Positions 15,413-23,196 are shown, counted from the first letter of the stretch. The stretch: 39,763 bases of DNA from Cellulosimicrobium composti (GCF_009711085.1 NZ_WMKA01000030.1:7075-46837); one strand, 5' to 3'. Translations and numbers: made by a program. Notes: a model not told the origin generated them from the letters alone.

Positions 15413-16654
15413 TCAGACGAACGCGGAGACGCCCGTGATGTCGCGGCCGACGATGAGCGCCTGCACCGACTCGGTGCCCTCGTACGTGTGCAGGGCCTCG
15501 ATGTCGGCGAAGTGCCGCGCGACGCGGTTCTGGAGCAGGATGCCGTTGCCGCCGAGCAGGTCGCGCGCGCTCGCCGCGACCTCGCGGGCCCCGCGGGTGC
15601 ACGAGTACTTGGCGAGCGACGCCTGCGGGCCCGTGAGCGTGCCCGCCTCGTCGAGCCGCGTCATCTGCGCGACGAGGAGCTGGAGCTGCGTGATCGTCGA
15701 GAGCATGCGGGTGAGGCGCTCCTGGATCATCTGGTTCGCGGCGAGCGGGCGCCCGAACTGGACGCGCTGCTTCGCGTACGCGACCGCGGCCTCGTAGCAC
15801 GCGACCGCGTGCCCGACGGCGGCCCACGCCACCCCGAGGCGCGTCGCGAACAGCACGCGCGACGTGTCCTTGAACGACCGCGCCCCCGGCAGGGCGTTCT
15901 CGGCGGGGACGAACACGTCGTCGAGCACGACGTGCGCCTGCCAGATCGCGCGCAGCGACACCTTGCCGGTGATGGTCGTGCCCGTGTACCCGGGGGTGTC
16001 CTGCGGCACGACGAACCCGTGGACCTGGCCGTCGCCGTCGTCGCCGACGAGGCGCGCCCACACCACGGTGATGTGACCCGACGACCCGTTGCCGATCCAC
16101 TTCTTCTCGCCGTTCAGCACGTAGCCCTCGACGCCGTCGCGCGTCTCCTTGCGCGCCGTCGTCTCGAGCGAGACGGAGTCCGAGCCGTGGGTGGGCTCGG
16201 TGAGCGCGAACGCGCCGAGGATCTCCCCGCGCGCCATGGGCTCGGCGTACCTCGCCCGCTGCTCGTCGGAGCCGAGCATCTGGATGCTGCGCAGCGCGAG
16301 ACCGCCCTGGACGCCGCAGATCGTCGCGACGGAGCCGTCGCCGCGCGACATCTCCATCGCGGCGAGGCCCGCGGCGAGCAGGCTCACGTGCGGGCGCCCC
16401 TCGACGTCGACGCCGTCGCGCAGCAGGTCGAGCTCGCCCATGCGCTTGACGAGGTCGAACGGGACCTCGGCGCGCTCCCAGTAGTCGTCGATGACGGGCA
16501 GCACCTCGTCCTGGACGAACTGCCGGACGCGCTGCTGGTGGGCGCGGTCCGCCTCGGTCGCGTCGGCGAACGCGCCGGCGTAGTCGAGGTCGAGCGGCGT
16601 CGCGAGGTCGTAGGTGGGCTCGGTGACGCCGGGCATGATCGGGGTGGTGGGCAT
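15413..16654 (-). CDS. Acyl-CoA dehydrogenase (glutaryl-CoA dehydrogenase-like)
   Basis: FAD-dependent alpha,beta-dehydrogenation of an acyl-CoA. 413 aa. FAD/substrate motif FALTEPTHGSDSVSLETTA near 149-167, GEKKWIGNG near 181-189, RVQFGRPLAANQMIQERL near 303-320, GGNGILLQ near 369-376, and the catalytic base Glu392 in YEGTESVQALIVGRDITG. The YEGT placement and the C-terminal ITG-x-AF resemble glutaryl-CoA dehydrogenases, but substrate cannot be settled from sequence. GGGGAG precedes the ATG. First gene of an operon with thiolase, behind a promoter whose -35 is embedded in a long dyad. Confidence 0.92.
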   Translation of the reverse strand: MPTTPIMPGVTEPTYDLATPLDLDYAGAFADATEADRAHQQRVRQFVQDEVLPVIDDYWERAEVPFDLVKRMGELDLLRDGVDVEGRPHVSLLAAGLAAMEMSRGDGSVATICGVQGGLALRSIQMLGSDEQRARYAEPMARGEILGAFALTEPTHGSDSVSLETTARKETRDGVEGYVLNGEKKWIGNGSSGHITVVWARLVGDDGDGQVHGFVVPQDTPGYTGTTITGKVSLRAIWQAHVVLDDVFVPAENALPGARSFKDTSRVLFATRLGVAWAAVGHAVACYEAAVAYAKQRVQFGRPLAANQMIQERLTRMLSTITQLQLLVAQMTRLDEAGTLTGPQASLAKYSCTRGAREVAASARDLLGGNGILLQNRVARHFADIEALHTYEGTESVQALIVGRDITGVSAFV

Positions 16655-16746
16655 CGGTGCTCCCCTGGGAGGGCGGCTGCGGTCGGTCGACCGCCCTCGA
16701 CGCGGTTGCCCGGGGTGCGGGCCCGGCGTCGGCGGCGGTCCCTCCC

Positions 16747-16791
16747 ATAGTGCAGCGATACCCGGTCTCAGTCAATCTGAGACGGCGTATC
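16747..16791 (-). promoter_or_regulatory. Promoter with 35-bp dyad operator for the acyl-CoA dehydrogenase operon
   Basis: On the minus strand, -35 TTGACT (16770-16775), a 17-bp spacer and -10 CACTAT (16747-16752). The dyad has GATAC/GTATC outer arms (16757-16761 / 16787-16791) and GTCTCAG/CTGAGAC inner arms (16765-16771 / 16777-16783), sharing one centre at 16774, inside the -35. A repressor such as a TetR- or GntR-type fatty-acid regulator is inferred; no candidate gene is adjacent. Confidence 0.7.
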
Positions 16792-16826
16792 GGCGTCTCT
16801 CGCGAGCCGCGCCGTAGGGTCGGGAC

Positions 16827-17480
16827 ATGGTGACCTGGGACGACGACGCCTCGGCGGGCGTGTGGATCGCGCGGCGGCTCGGCGAGTTCGGCCCGACCGT
16901 CGACGGCACCGTCCCGCGCGAGTACACCGCGTACGCGGGCGTCGCGCACCCGGGGTGGGACGACGACGGCACGCTCGTGGCGCAGAGCGCCGCGCTCGCG
17001 GCGGCGCTCGCGCCGTTCACGGGGGAGCAGCCCGTGCACCTCGCCCTGTGGACGGGGCACGGCTTCCTCTACGACCACGGCACCGACCCGCGCACGACGT
17101 CGGGCGTCGCGCCGTTCGTGTCGTGGTCACCGGACGAGCCCCCGCCGAGCCCGCAGGAGCGCGAGCGCGCGCTCGACGAGGCGTGGGCGGGGATCACGGC
17201 GACGCTCGTCGAGCGCCCGGCGGCGCCGATGCTCCTGCTCCCGCACCGCGAGTACCACCTGTGGACGGGCACGCTCGCCGACGCCGCCGGGTTCCGTGCA
17301 CACGACCAGCCCCCGAACCTGTGGTGGCCCGAGGACCGGTCCTGGTTCGTCGGGACCGAGATCGACGCGGCGGCGACCTACGTCGGCGGGAGCGACGCCG
17401 TCGTCGAGGCCCTGTGCGCGGACCCGGCGCTGCGCGCGACCCGGGTCGCGCCGTCGGACCGGATGCTGTTCGACGACTGA
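16827..17480 (+). CDS. Conserved actinobacterial protein of unknown function
   Basis: 217 aa soluble protein; I recognise no functional family, though the C-terminal part (NLWWPEDRSWFVGTEIDAAATYVGGSDAVVEAL) resembles a motif common in uncharacterised actinobacterial proteins. N-terminus is acidic (VTWDDDAS); the middle is Trp/Pro-rich (HLALWTGHGFLYDHG, PFVSWSPDEPPPS). No signal peptide or membrane helix. ATG 16827 is exactly 6 nt after TAGGGT (16815-16820), predicting a leaderless mRNA. Convergent with the PnuC-type gene and 4 bp from its stop. Confidence 0.7.
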   Translation: MVTWDDDASAGVWIARRLGEFGPTVDGTVPREYTAYAGVAHPGWDDDGTLVAQSAALAAALAPFTGEQPVHLALWTGHGFLYDHGTDPRTTSGVAPFVSWSPDEPPPSPQERERALDEAWAGITATLVERPAAPMLLLPHREYHLWTGTLADAAGFRAHDQPPNLWWPEDRSWFVGTEIDAAATYVGGSDAVVEALCADPALRATRVAPSDRMLFDD

Positions 17481-17484
17481 GCCG

Positions 17485-18189
17485 TCAGGCGACCGCCGCG
17501 GCCGCCTCCTCGTCGGCCGTCGCGCGACGACGCACGCGCCACCACACGAAGAACCCGACGAGCGTGAACGCGCCGTAGAAGACGTACATGAACGCCGACG
17601 CGTAGTACCCGGCGGACAGGAGCAGCGGGACGCCCACGACGTCGACCGCGACCCAGATCAGCCAGAACTCGACCCAGCCCTTGGCCATGCCGTACGTCGC
17701 GAGCAGCGAGCCCATGAAGATCCACGCGTCGGCCCACACGGGCTCGTACGACTCCAGCGCGCGGAACACGGGCGTGAGCAGCGCCGTGCCGCCCACGAGC
17801 GCGACGACGAGGAACACGCGCTGGCGCCACGACGCCCAGCGCGGCACGACGGCGACGCCGTGGCTGTCCGCGTCGGCGTCCGCGCCGTCGAGCCGCTGCC
17901 GGGTGCGGCGCCACTGCACCCACCCGTAGACCGACACGATGACGAACATCACCTGGCGGCCGGCCTGGCCCAGCAGGTTCACGGGGTTGGGCGTCGCGAA
18001 CACCGCGCCGAGGAACACGGTGAGCAGCAACAGGTTGCCGACGATGCCGACCGGCCACGCCCACACCTTGCGTCGCATGCCGCCCAGCGCCGACGCCAGG
18101 CCGAACCCGTTGCCCACGATCTCGCGCCACAGCAGGTGCTGGTCGCCGATCGTCAGCTGCGCGTCGAACAGCGTGTGGATCAGGTCCAT
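17485..18189 (-). CDS. ribM: PnuC-family transporter, probable riboflavin importer (RibM/PnuX type)
   Basis: 234 aa with about seven hydrophobic helices. Family features: GNGFGLASALGGMRRKVWAWPVGIVGNLLLL near 26-56, GQAGRQVMFVIVSVYGWVQW near 72-91, and the C-terminal WVEFWLIWVAVDVVGVPLL near 181-199. PnuC proteins transport vitamin precursors by facilitated diffusion. Nicotinamide riboside is the classic substrate, but an FMN riboswitch sits upstream, and FMN-controlled members (PnuX/RibM) import riboflavin, so that role is inferred. ATG 18189 is preferred (GAGGA upstream); the frame is open 9 codons further. Located at the inner membrane. Confidence 0.85.
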   Translation of the reverse strand: MDLIHTLFDAQLTIGDQHLLWREIVGNGFGLASALGGMRRKVWAWPVGIVGNLLLLTVFLGAVFATPNPVNLLGQAGRQVMFVIVSVYGWVQWRRTRQRLDGADADADSHGVAVVPRWASWRQRVFLVVALVGGTALLTPVFRALESYEPVWADAWIFMGSLLATYGMAKGWVEFWLIWVAVDVVGVPLLLSAGYYASAFMYVFYGAFTLVGFFVWWRVRRRATADEEAAAAVA

Positions 18190-18337
18190 CGGATGTGTCC
18201 TCGTCCTCCCGGGCACGTCGGGCTCCGGGGCGAGGGCGGGCGGCGCGCCGGGCCGACCCGACGGCGTCGCTCACCACGGCGGGACGCGTCCCGTGCGCGG
18301 GCTCGCGAGGGAGCCCGGCCGAGGACGGCCGCGCCGC

Positions 18338-18459
18338 ACGTGCTTCCTCCCATCCGGACTGTCACCGTCGGTCCCGGAGTTCCACCAGGTCAACCGCGCG
18401 TGGGCGCGGGTCGCGGACTGTCACCGCCGGCTCGGAATTGCACCGACCCCGGAGCACGT
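18338..18459 (-). promoter_or_regulatory. FMN riboswitch (RFN element)
   Basis: Read on the minus strand, P1 ACGTGCT/AGCACGT closes the element (18453-18459 / 18338-18344). Conserved RFN segments inside include CCGGGGTCGG, AATTCCGA, GGCGGTGACAGTCCG, GGAACTCCGGGACCGACGGT and the 3' signature GACAGTCCGGATGGGAGGAA. The stretch from 18190 to 18337 is the expression platform. It holds CGGGCT/AGCCCG and CGGGAC/GTCCCG hairpins, and a CGGGCTCC that can pair with GGAGCCCG close to the ribosome site. Whether control is by termination or translation is not clear. Confidence 0.92.
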
Positions 18460-18551
18460 TCGTGCGTACTGCGTTCTGCAACGGCCGATGCTACCCGCGC
18501 ATTCCCCACCCGGGGGAGGCCGTCCGTCCGTCGTGACATCGGCACTCGCGT

Positions 18552-18621
18552 GCGAGATCGGCAGTCGGGATCACCGATCTCGGCAGAATCTGCCGACGTC
18601 GGCGCGACCTGCCGATCTCGC
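18552..18621. repeat. Nested-palindrome intergenic repeat
   Basis: Outer 13-bp inverted repeat GCGAGATCGGCAG / CTGCCGATCTCGC (18552-18564 / 18609-18621) encloses an inner perfect palindrome TCGGCAGA-A-TCTGCCGA (18580-18596). A related 26-bp piece is at 13951-13976. Ends 3 bp before the TetR stop, so it could also act as that gene's terminator. Confidence 0.7.
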
Positions 18622-18623
18622 GC

Positions 18624-19385
18624 CTAGGCGAGGGCGTCGCGCACGGCGCGGGCGACGTCGTCCGCGACGGCCTGGGCGTCCGCGCCGGCGTCGACCACCG
18701 TCACGACCACGCGCCGCGCCGCGGGGACGCCGTCGCCGGAGCCGCGCTCGGCGGCGGCGTCCTCGGGCGGCCCGTACCGACCGACGGCGGCGCGGCGCAG
18801 GTCGGCGAACGCCTCCTCGAGCTGCGGGCGCAGGTCCTGGTCGGGGGAGCGCAGCCACCGGCGCAGGAGCGCGTTGTGCACCGCGACGACGGACGCCGCG
18901 AACGCGATGGACGCGGTCGAGCGCCGCGCGTCGGGCGGGAGCGCGTCGCGCAGGTACGCGGTGAACGCGCGCTCGTAGCGGTGGGTCGTGACGAGCTCAC
19001 GGTCGCGCAGCGCGGGCACCTGCTGGAGGAGCTGCCACCGGGCGAGCGACGTCTCGCGCTGACCGACGTGGTGGTCGAACACGAGCCGCGCCGCGCGGCA
19101 GACCTCCACGTACGGGTCGACCGACGGGTCGGGCGTGAGCCGGCCCTCGGCGTCGGGCACGGGGCGCGTCGCCGCGAGCATGACGACGACCTCGTCGAGC
19201 AGGAGCTCGTGGTCGGCGAAGACCACGTCCTCCTTCGACCCGTAGCGGCGGAAGAAGGTGGCGCGGCTGACCTGGGCGGCGTCGGCGATCTCCTCGACGG
19301 TGGTCTGCTCGTACCCCTTGCGGGTGAAGAGCTCGATCGCTGCGTCGACGGCCTGGGCGTGGGTGCGGCTGCGGACGTCGGTCAT
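18624..19385 (-). CDS. TetR-family transcriptional regulator
   Basis: 253 aa. TetR helix-turn-helix near residues 8-56 (AVDAAIELFTRKGYEQTTVEEIADAAQVSRATFFRRYGSKE in pieces), followed by a longer than usual effector domain. It ends with an extra ~40-residue tail that carries a VVVTVVDAGADAQAVADDVARAV segment. The ATG has no ribosome site but TACCGT (19393-19398, minus strand) lies 7 nt upstream, predicting a leaderless mRNA. A perfect palindrome at 19400-19411 lies in the -10/-35 spacer and suggests autoregulation. The divergent MOSC gene is a possible target. Confidence 0.85.
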   Translation of the reverse strand: MTDVRSRTHAQAVDAAIELFTRKGYEQTTVEEIADAAQVSRATFFRRYGSKEDVVFADHELLLDEVVVMLAATRPVPDAEGRLTPDPSVDPYVEVCRAARLVFDHHVGQRETSLARWQLLQQVPALRDRELVTTHRYERAFTAYLRDALPPDARRSTASIAFAASVVAVHNALLRRWLRSPDQDLRPQLEEAFADLRRAAVGRYGPPEDAAAERGSGDGVPAARRVVVTVVDAGADAQAVADDVARAVRDALA

Positions 19386-19399
19386 GCACCGGACGGTAC

Positions 19400-19411
19400 A
19401 CCGGTACCGGT
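19400..19411. promoter_or_regulatory. Palindromic operator candidate ACCGGTACCGGT
   Basis: Perfect 12-bp palindrome just upstream of the predicted leaderless TetR -10, overlapping the region between it and any -35. A further GGTACACCGG at 19395-19404 makes partly overlapping half-sites. Confidence 0.5.
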
Positions 19412-19466
19412 CGCTCGCTCCCTCCCGGGCGGCGGGCCCGCCGCGCGCCCGTGCGAGGCTGGGACC

Positions 19467-19937
19467 ATGCCCGACCAGCCCCGCGTGCACGCCATCCACG
19501 TCGCGAAGGCGCGCCGGTTGCCGACCCGCGTCGTCGAGGAGGTCGAGGCGGAGGAGGGCAAGGGCCTCGTCGGGGACCGCTACCACGGCTCGAAGCACCG
19601 GCACGTGACGATCCAGACGCTCACCGACCTCGCCGACGCGTCCGCCGCGCTCGGGCAGGAGATCGACCCGGGCCTGACGCGCCGCAACGTCACGCTCACC
19701 CACGGCGACCTGCCCACGAAGCCGGGCACGTTCCTGCGGATCGGCGACGTGGAGCTCCAGGTGCTCCGTGTCGCCGCGCCCTGCCGGCTCCTCGACGACT
19801 GGATCGCGCCCGGGGCGATGCGCGCGATGCACGCGCGCGGCGGGGTCGTGTGCCGGCTGCTCTCGTCGGGCACGATCCGCGCCGGCGACGTCGTCGTGTG
19901 GGGCGACCCGCCCGACGCTCAGGGCACGAGCCGGTAG
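19467..19937 (+). CDS. MOSC-domain protein
   Basis: 156 aa, a stand-alone MOSC domain related to the C-terminus of molybdenum-cofactor sulfurase and to YiiM. Features: GLVGDRYHG near 34-41, VTIQTLTDL near 47-55, RRNVTLTHGDLP near 72-83, and the conserved Cys106 in APCRLLDD proposed for sulfur carrying or molybdenum-cofactor ligation. No Fe-S or oxidoreductase domain is attached. GAGGCT lies 6 nt before ATG, a weak variant of the leaderless -10 pattern. The last 19 bp overlap the convergent methyltransferase gene. Confidence 0.88.
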   Translation: MPDQPRVHAIHVAKARRLPTRVVEEVEAEEGKGLVGDRYHGSKHRHVTIQTLTDLADASAALGQEIDPGLTRRNVTLTHGDLPTKPGTFLRIGDVELQVLRVAAPCRLLDDWIAPGAMRAMHARGGVVCRLLSSGTIRAGDVVVWGDPPDAQGTSR

Positions 19938-21091
19938 AACCGGAAGAAGGCGAAGTCCTCGACGGGCAGCACCTCGACGTCCGCGAAACCCGCCTCGCGC
20001 GCGTACCGGCGCAGCGTCGCCGGGCGCATCACGGTCCCGGTGCCGACCGACGGCGGGGACGACAGCCCGTCGGGCAGGCACACGAACAGGCTGTACCCGT
20101 ACATGACGCGGTCGACGTCGTCGGCGGGTGCGGTGAACTCCTCGTCGACGGCCTCGTCCATGACGACCACGACGCCGTCGGGCCGGACCGCGCGTCGCAC
20201 GGCGTCGAGCACCGCGACGGGCCGGGGCATGTCGTGGACGCACTCGAACGCGAAGGCGGCGTCGAACGGGCGCCCGGCGGGCTCGACGAGCCCGAGCTCC
20301 GCGGCGTCGGCCAGGTGGAACGTCACCCGGTCGGCGAGGCCCGCCTCCTCGGCGGCGGCGCGTGCGGCCGCGACCGACGGCCGGTCCACGTCGACGCCGT
20401 GCACCACCGCGCCCGGGTAGGCGCGCGCGAGCGCGAGCGTCGACCACCCGAAACCGCACCCGACGTCGACGACGCGCGCGCCCGGCCGGCTCAGCACGTC
20501 GTGGACCTCCGGGACCCCGGCGAGCGCGGGCGCGAGCTCACGCTCGAACCAGGGGCGGTTGACGTCCGCCTGGGCCTCGCGCGCGTCGTCCCCGAGCTGC
20601 TCCCACGACACGCCGCCGCCCGTGCGGTAGGCGTCGAGCAGGTGGGGGAGCTGCGGCCCGATCGCCCCGACGAAGCGCGCGAGCGGCGCGAGGTACGCGA
20701 GCGACGACGTGTCCGTGAGGACCTCCGCGTGCGCGGCGGGCAGGGCGTAGAGGCGCTCGCGGCCCACGACGGCCGGGTCGGCGCCCACGGCGGGCGCGGC
20801 GCCCGGGTCCTCGGCGACGAGGATCCCGCTCGCGGCCTGCTGCTCGAGCCACTCGCGCGCGTACCGCTCGTGGGTGCCCGTGCGCTCGGCGAGCCCGGTG
20901 GACGTGAGCGGGCCGCCGTCGGCGAGCGCCCGGTACCACCCGAGGCGGTCGCCCACGTAGACGGCGAGGACGTCGATCGCGCCGAGCGTCGCGGAGAACA
21001 GTCGCTCCGCGAACACGTCGGCGTCCGACGGGGCGGGGCCGCTCTCGCGCTGGTCGCCCGGACCCGGGGAGTCGTCGTCCGAGGACACCAT
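19919..21091 (-). CDS. Class I SAM-dependent methyltransferase with N-terminal winged-helix domain
   Basis: 390 aa. N-terminal winged helix about 36-95 (LGWYRALADGGPLTSTGLAERTGTHERYAREWLEQ in pieces). The Rossmann methyltransferase core has the SAM loop VVDVGCGFGWST (207-218), acidic HGVDVDRPSV after strand 2, and AFAFECVHDMPRPVAVL as post-motif with a DMP signature. This architecture matches the mycobacterial Rv2258c-like group of small-molecule methyltransferases; substrate unknown. ATG 21091 has GGAGG 5 nt upstream. The open frame continues further upstream without a ribosome site. Convergent overlap with the MOSC gene. Confidence 0.85.
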   Translation of the reverse strand: MVSSDDDSPGPGDQRESGPAPSDADVFAERLFSATLGAIDVLAVYVGDRLGWYRALADGGPLTSTGLAERTGTHERYAREWLEQQAASGILVAEDPGAAPAVGADPAVVGRERLYALPAAHAEVLTDTSSLAYLAPLARFVGAIGPQLPHLLDAYRTGGGVSWEQLGDDAREAQADVNRPWFERELAPALAGVPEVHDVLSRPGARVVDVGCGFGWSTLALARAYPGAVVHGVDVDRPSVAAARAAAEEAGLADRVTFHLADAAELGLVEPAGRPFDAAFAFECVHDMPRPVAVLDAVRRAVRPDGVVVVMDEAVDEEFTAPADDVDRVMYGYSLFVCLPDGLSSPPSVGTGTVMRPATLRRYAREAGFADVEVLPVEDFAFFRFYRLVP

Positions 21092-21219
21092 CGCAGCCTC
21101 CGCCTGACGTTGGCCGGGCGCGTACCGGAGGCAGCGGCGCCCGTGGTTCGACGGTAGACCTCGGCGGGCGCCGCGTCGACGGGTCGAGGGGCTGAAAGCT
21201 CGGTGCTCGTCGCCGCGCG

Positions 21220-21465
21220 TCAGCGGCCGAGGAACGCGTTCATCGCGAGGACGGAGAACAGGATCGCGCCGGCCACGACGGCGACCGCGACGAGCCACCC
21301 GTTCGCGCGCTCGACCGGCGGGACGCCGGTGCGGCGGGGGCTCGCGTCCCGGGAGCCGCGGCCCCGGCGCGCGGTGGACCGCCGATCGCGCGCGGTGGAA
21401 CGGGCGGGGCGCTCGGGGGCCTGGTCGGGGTGCGCGGCGTCCCGGGCGGGGGTGTGGGTCGTCAC
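21220..21465 (-). CDS. Small tail-anchored membrane protein
   Basis: 81 aa, no family recognised. Long hydrophilic, Arg/Thr-rich N-terminal two thirds (many RRGRGSRD-like stretches) then one C-terminal helix, WLVAVAVVAGAILFSVLAMNAFL, leaving almost nothing outside, so it is probably tail-anchored. GTG 21465 has GGAGG 6 nt upstream. The open frame extends farther but lacks a ribosome site there. Confidence 0.55.
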   Translation of the reverse strand: MTTHTPARDAAHPDQAPERPARSTARDRRSTARRGRGSRDASPRRTGVPPVERANGWLVAVAVVAGAILFSVLAMNAFLGR

Positions 21466-21638
21466 GGTGCGCCTCCGGTGGTCTGCGACGCCGCTGCCCG
21501 ACGCCGTGCCGCCAGTCTTCCCCGCGACCTCCCCCTCGCGCGTCGCCCGTCCGGTGGATCCTGGGGTCCACCGGGGTGCGACCTCCGGATGACGGCGGTG
21601 CCGCCGCGTGGCCCGGGCGAGCGACCGGGCACGTGACG

Positions 21639-21926
21639 TCAGCGGGGCGCGTTCTCGTGGTAGCGGGGACGCCCGCCGCGCGCGGCGCGCTGCAGGTAGC
21701 GGACCTCGCGGAGTGCGACGGCCGCCGCCGCGAGGAGCGGGAACCAGGCCCAGGTGCGGCCCCGCAGCACGAGCACGAGGCACACGAGCGCGACGGCGAT
21801 CCCGCCGAGGACGGTCCCGACGCTCGCCCAGCGCACCCCGGTGCGGACGTCGTCGGCGCGCTGCCACCAGCGGCGCAGGCGCTCCCCGACGCCGGGCCGC
21901 GGCGCCGGGCCCGGTGCGGCGCTCAC
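21639..21926 (-). CDS. Small two-helix membrane protein
   Basis: 95 aa, unrecognised. Pro-rich N-terminus, a RLRRWWQRADDVRTG amphipathic stretch, then two membrane segments, VGTVLGGIAVALVCLVLVLRG and FPLLAAAAVALREV, and a basic tail. GTG 21926 with GAGGAG 5 nt upstream, overlapping by 4 bp (GTGA) the stop of the 46-aa gene upstream, so the two are probably co-translated. Confidence 0.6.
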   Translation of the reverse strand: MSAAPGPAPRPGVGERLRRWWQRADDVRTGVRWASVGTVLGGIAVALVCLVLVLRGRTWAWFPLLAAAAVALREVRYLQRAARGGRPRYHENAPR

Positions 21927-22063
21927 GCGCGCTCCTCGGGGGCCGGCGCGACGCCGGGCCGGTCGTCGGGCACGCCGGCGCGGGCGTCGCTCGCGGGGAG
22001 GGAGGACGACGCCGCCCCGGGGCTCGCGGCAAGGGACTCCCGCGCGCTCGTTCGTGCCGTCAC
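21923..22063 (-). CDS. 46-aa leader-like peptide gene
   Basis: Ala/Ser/Pro-rich short protein (TARTSARESLAASPGA... ending PEERA) with no hydrophobic segment or known family. Supported by position: GTG 22063 lies 7 nt after TATCGT (22071-22076, minus strand), predicting a leaderless transcript, and its TGA overlaps the next gene's GTG by 4 bp. It may mainly serve to bring ribosomes to the membrane-protein gene. Confidence 0.45.
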   Translation of the reverse strand: MTARTSARESLAASPGAASSSLPASDARAGVPDDRPGVAPAPEERA

Positions 22064-22263
22064 GCGGCCCACGATAGCCCCCGTCGGCCGGCACCTCACC
22101 GCCCGGGAACCGCCGCGAGGCACGGACGGCGGCCCGCTCGCGCGTCGCCCCGTCGCCGCGCGTCCGCGCCACCGCCGATGAGTTCGGGGGACCGCTCCGG
22201 TCCCAGGGACGTCAGGTTGTGGACGACGGCGGCCGGCGTGCCGACCGCGGAGGGGAGCGCGGC

Positions 22264-22863
22264 ATGGGCAGGGTGACGTGCGACGTGTCGGTGTCGGCGG
22301 ACGGGTTCTCGTCCCGGCCGGACCAGACCCTGGAGCACCCGTTCGGCGAGGGCGTGGACCTGCACCGGTGGATGTTCGAGACCCCCGACGAGAACACGGC
22401 GGAGCTCGAGGCGATCCTCGCGGCCGGCGCCTTCGTCATGGGACGGAACATGTTCACGCCGGGGCGCGGCGAGTGGGACCTGGACTGGACGGGCTGGTGG
22501 GGCCCGGAGCCGCCCTACCACGGGCCCGTCTTCGTCCTCACCCACCACCCGCGCGAGCCGGTTGTCATGGAGGGCGGGACGACGTTCTTCTTCGTCACCG
22601 ACGGCATCCGGTCCGCCGTCGCGCAGGCGCGCGAGGCGGCCGGCGACCGCGACGTCGCGATCGCGGGCGGTGCCGCGACGATCAACCAGGCGCTCGCGGC
22701 GGGCCTGCTCGACGAGCTGCGGCTGCACGTCGTGCCCCAGGTCCTCGGCTTCGGCGACCGCGTGCTCGACGGCGTCCCGCCCCTCGCGCTCGAGACCGTC
22801 GCCGTACGCGCCGCGTCGCTCGTCACGCACGTGACGTACCGCGTGGTGGGACCGCTCGGCTGA
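22264..22863 (+). CDS. Dihydrofolate reductase-family (RibD C-terminal domain) oxidoreductase
   Basis: 199 aa NAD(P)H-dependent reductase fold. N-terminal VTCDVSVSADGFSSRPDQ near 4-21 is the typical first strand of stand-alone RibD_C proteins; AGAFVMGRNMFTPG near 55-68 and FVLTHHPREPVVMEGGTTFFFVTDG near 88-112 are matching core segments. DVAIAGGAATINQALAAGLLDELRLHVVPQVLG near 129-161 is the cofactor-binding Gly-rich part. True riboflavin reductases are usually fused to a deaminase; this lone form has unknown substrate. ATG 22264 follows GAGGGGA. Confidence 0.85.
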   Translation: MGRVTCDVSVSADGFSSRPDQTLEHPFGEGVDLHRWMFETPDENTAELEAILAAGAFVMGRNMFTPGRGEWDLDWTGWWGPEPPYHGPVFVLTHHPREPVVMEGGTTFFFVTDGIRSAVAQAREAAGDRDVAIAGGAATINQALAAGLLDELRLHVVPQVLGFGDRVLDGVPPLALETVAVRAASLVTHVTYRVVGPLG

Positions 22864-22875
22864 GCGGCCCGCGCC

Positions 22876-23082
22876 TCAGCCGACGACGGCGAGCAGGAGC
22901 GGCGCCGCCACGACGAGCACGACGACCGACCCGACGGCCAGGACCTGGCGCCACGGTCCGGCGTCGTGCGGCGCGCCCGACGCCCGGGCGCGCGTCCGCT
23001 CGGTCCACGCGGAGCCGTCGTACCAGCGCTCGCTCCCCGAGCCCGGTGCGTCCGCGTACCACCCCGCCGCTGCCTTGCGCAC
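22876..23082 (-). CDS. DUF2510-domain membrane protein
   Basis: 68 aa. The N-terminal DUF2510 motif AGWYADAPGSGSERWYDGSAWTERT (in pieces, residues 6-30), common in actinobacterial membrane proteins, is followed by a polar linker and one C-terminal helix, VLAVGSVVVLVVAAPLLLAVV. GTG with GAGGAGG 4-5 nt upstream. Function of the domain is unknown. Confidence 0.8.
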   Translation of the reverse strand: MRKAAAGWYADAPGSGSERWYDGSAWTERTRARASGAPHDAGPWRQVLAVGSVVVLVVAAPLLLAVVG

Positions 23083-23196
23083 GTCGCCTCCTCGCGTCCG
23101 GTCCCGTCGACCCCTCCGTCGAGACCTGTGTCACGGCGCCCCTGTCTCTTTCACGCGGAAGCACGCCCGGAGGTTCCGCGCCGCGGGGCGGTCGGC

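Noticed and set aside
22064-22263. Gene in the gap before the RibD-like reductase
   Set aside because: Open frames here are shadows extending from the neighbouring genes without start signals.
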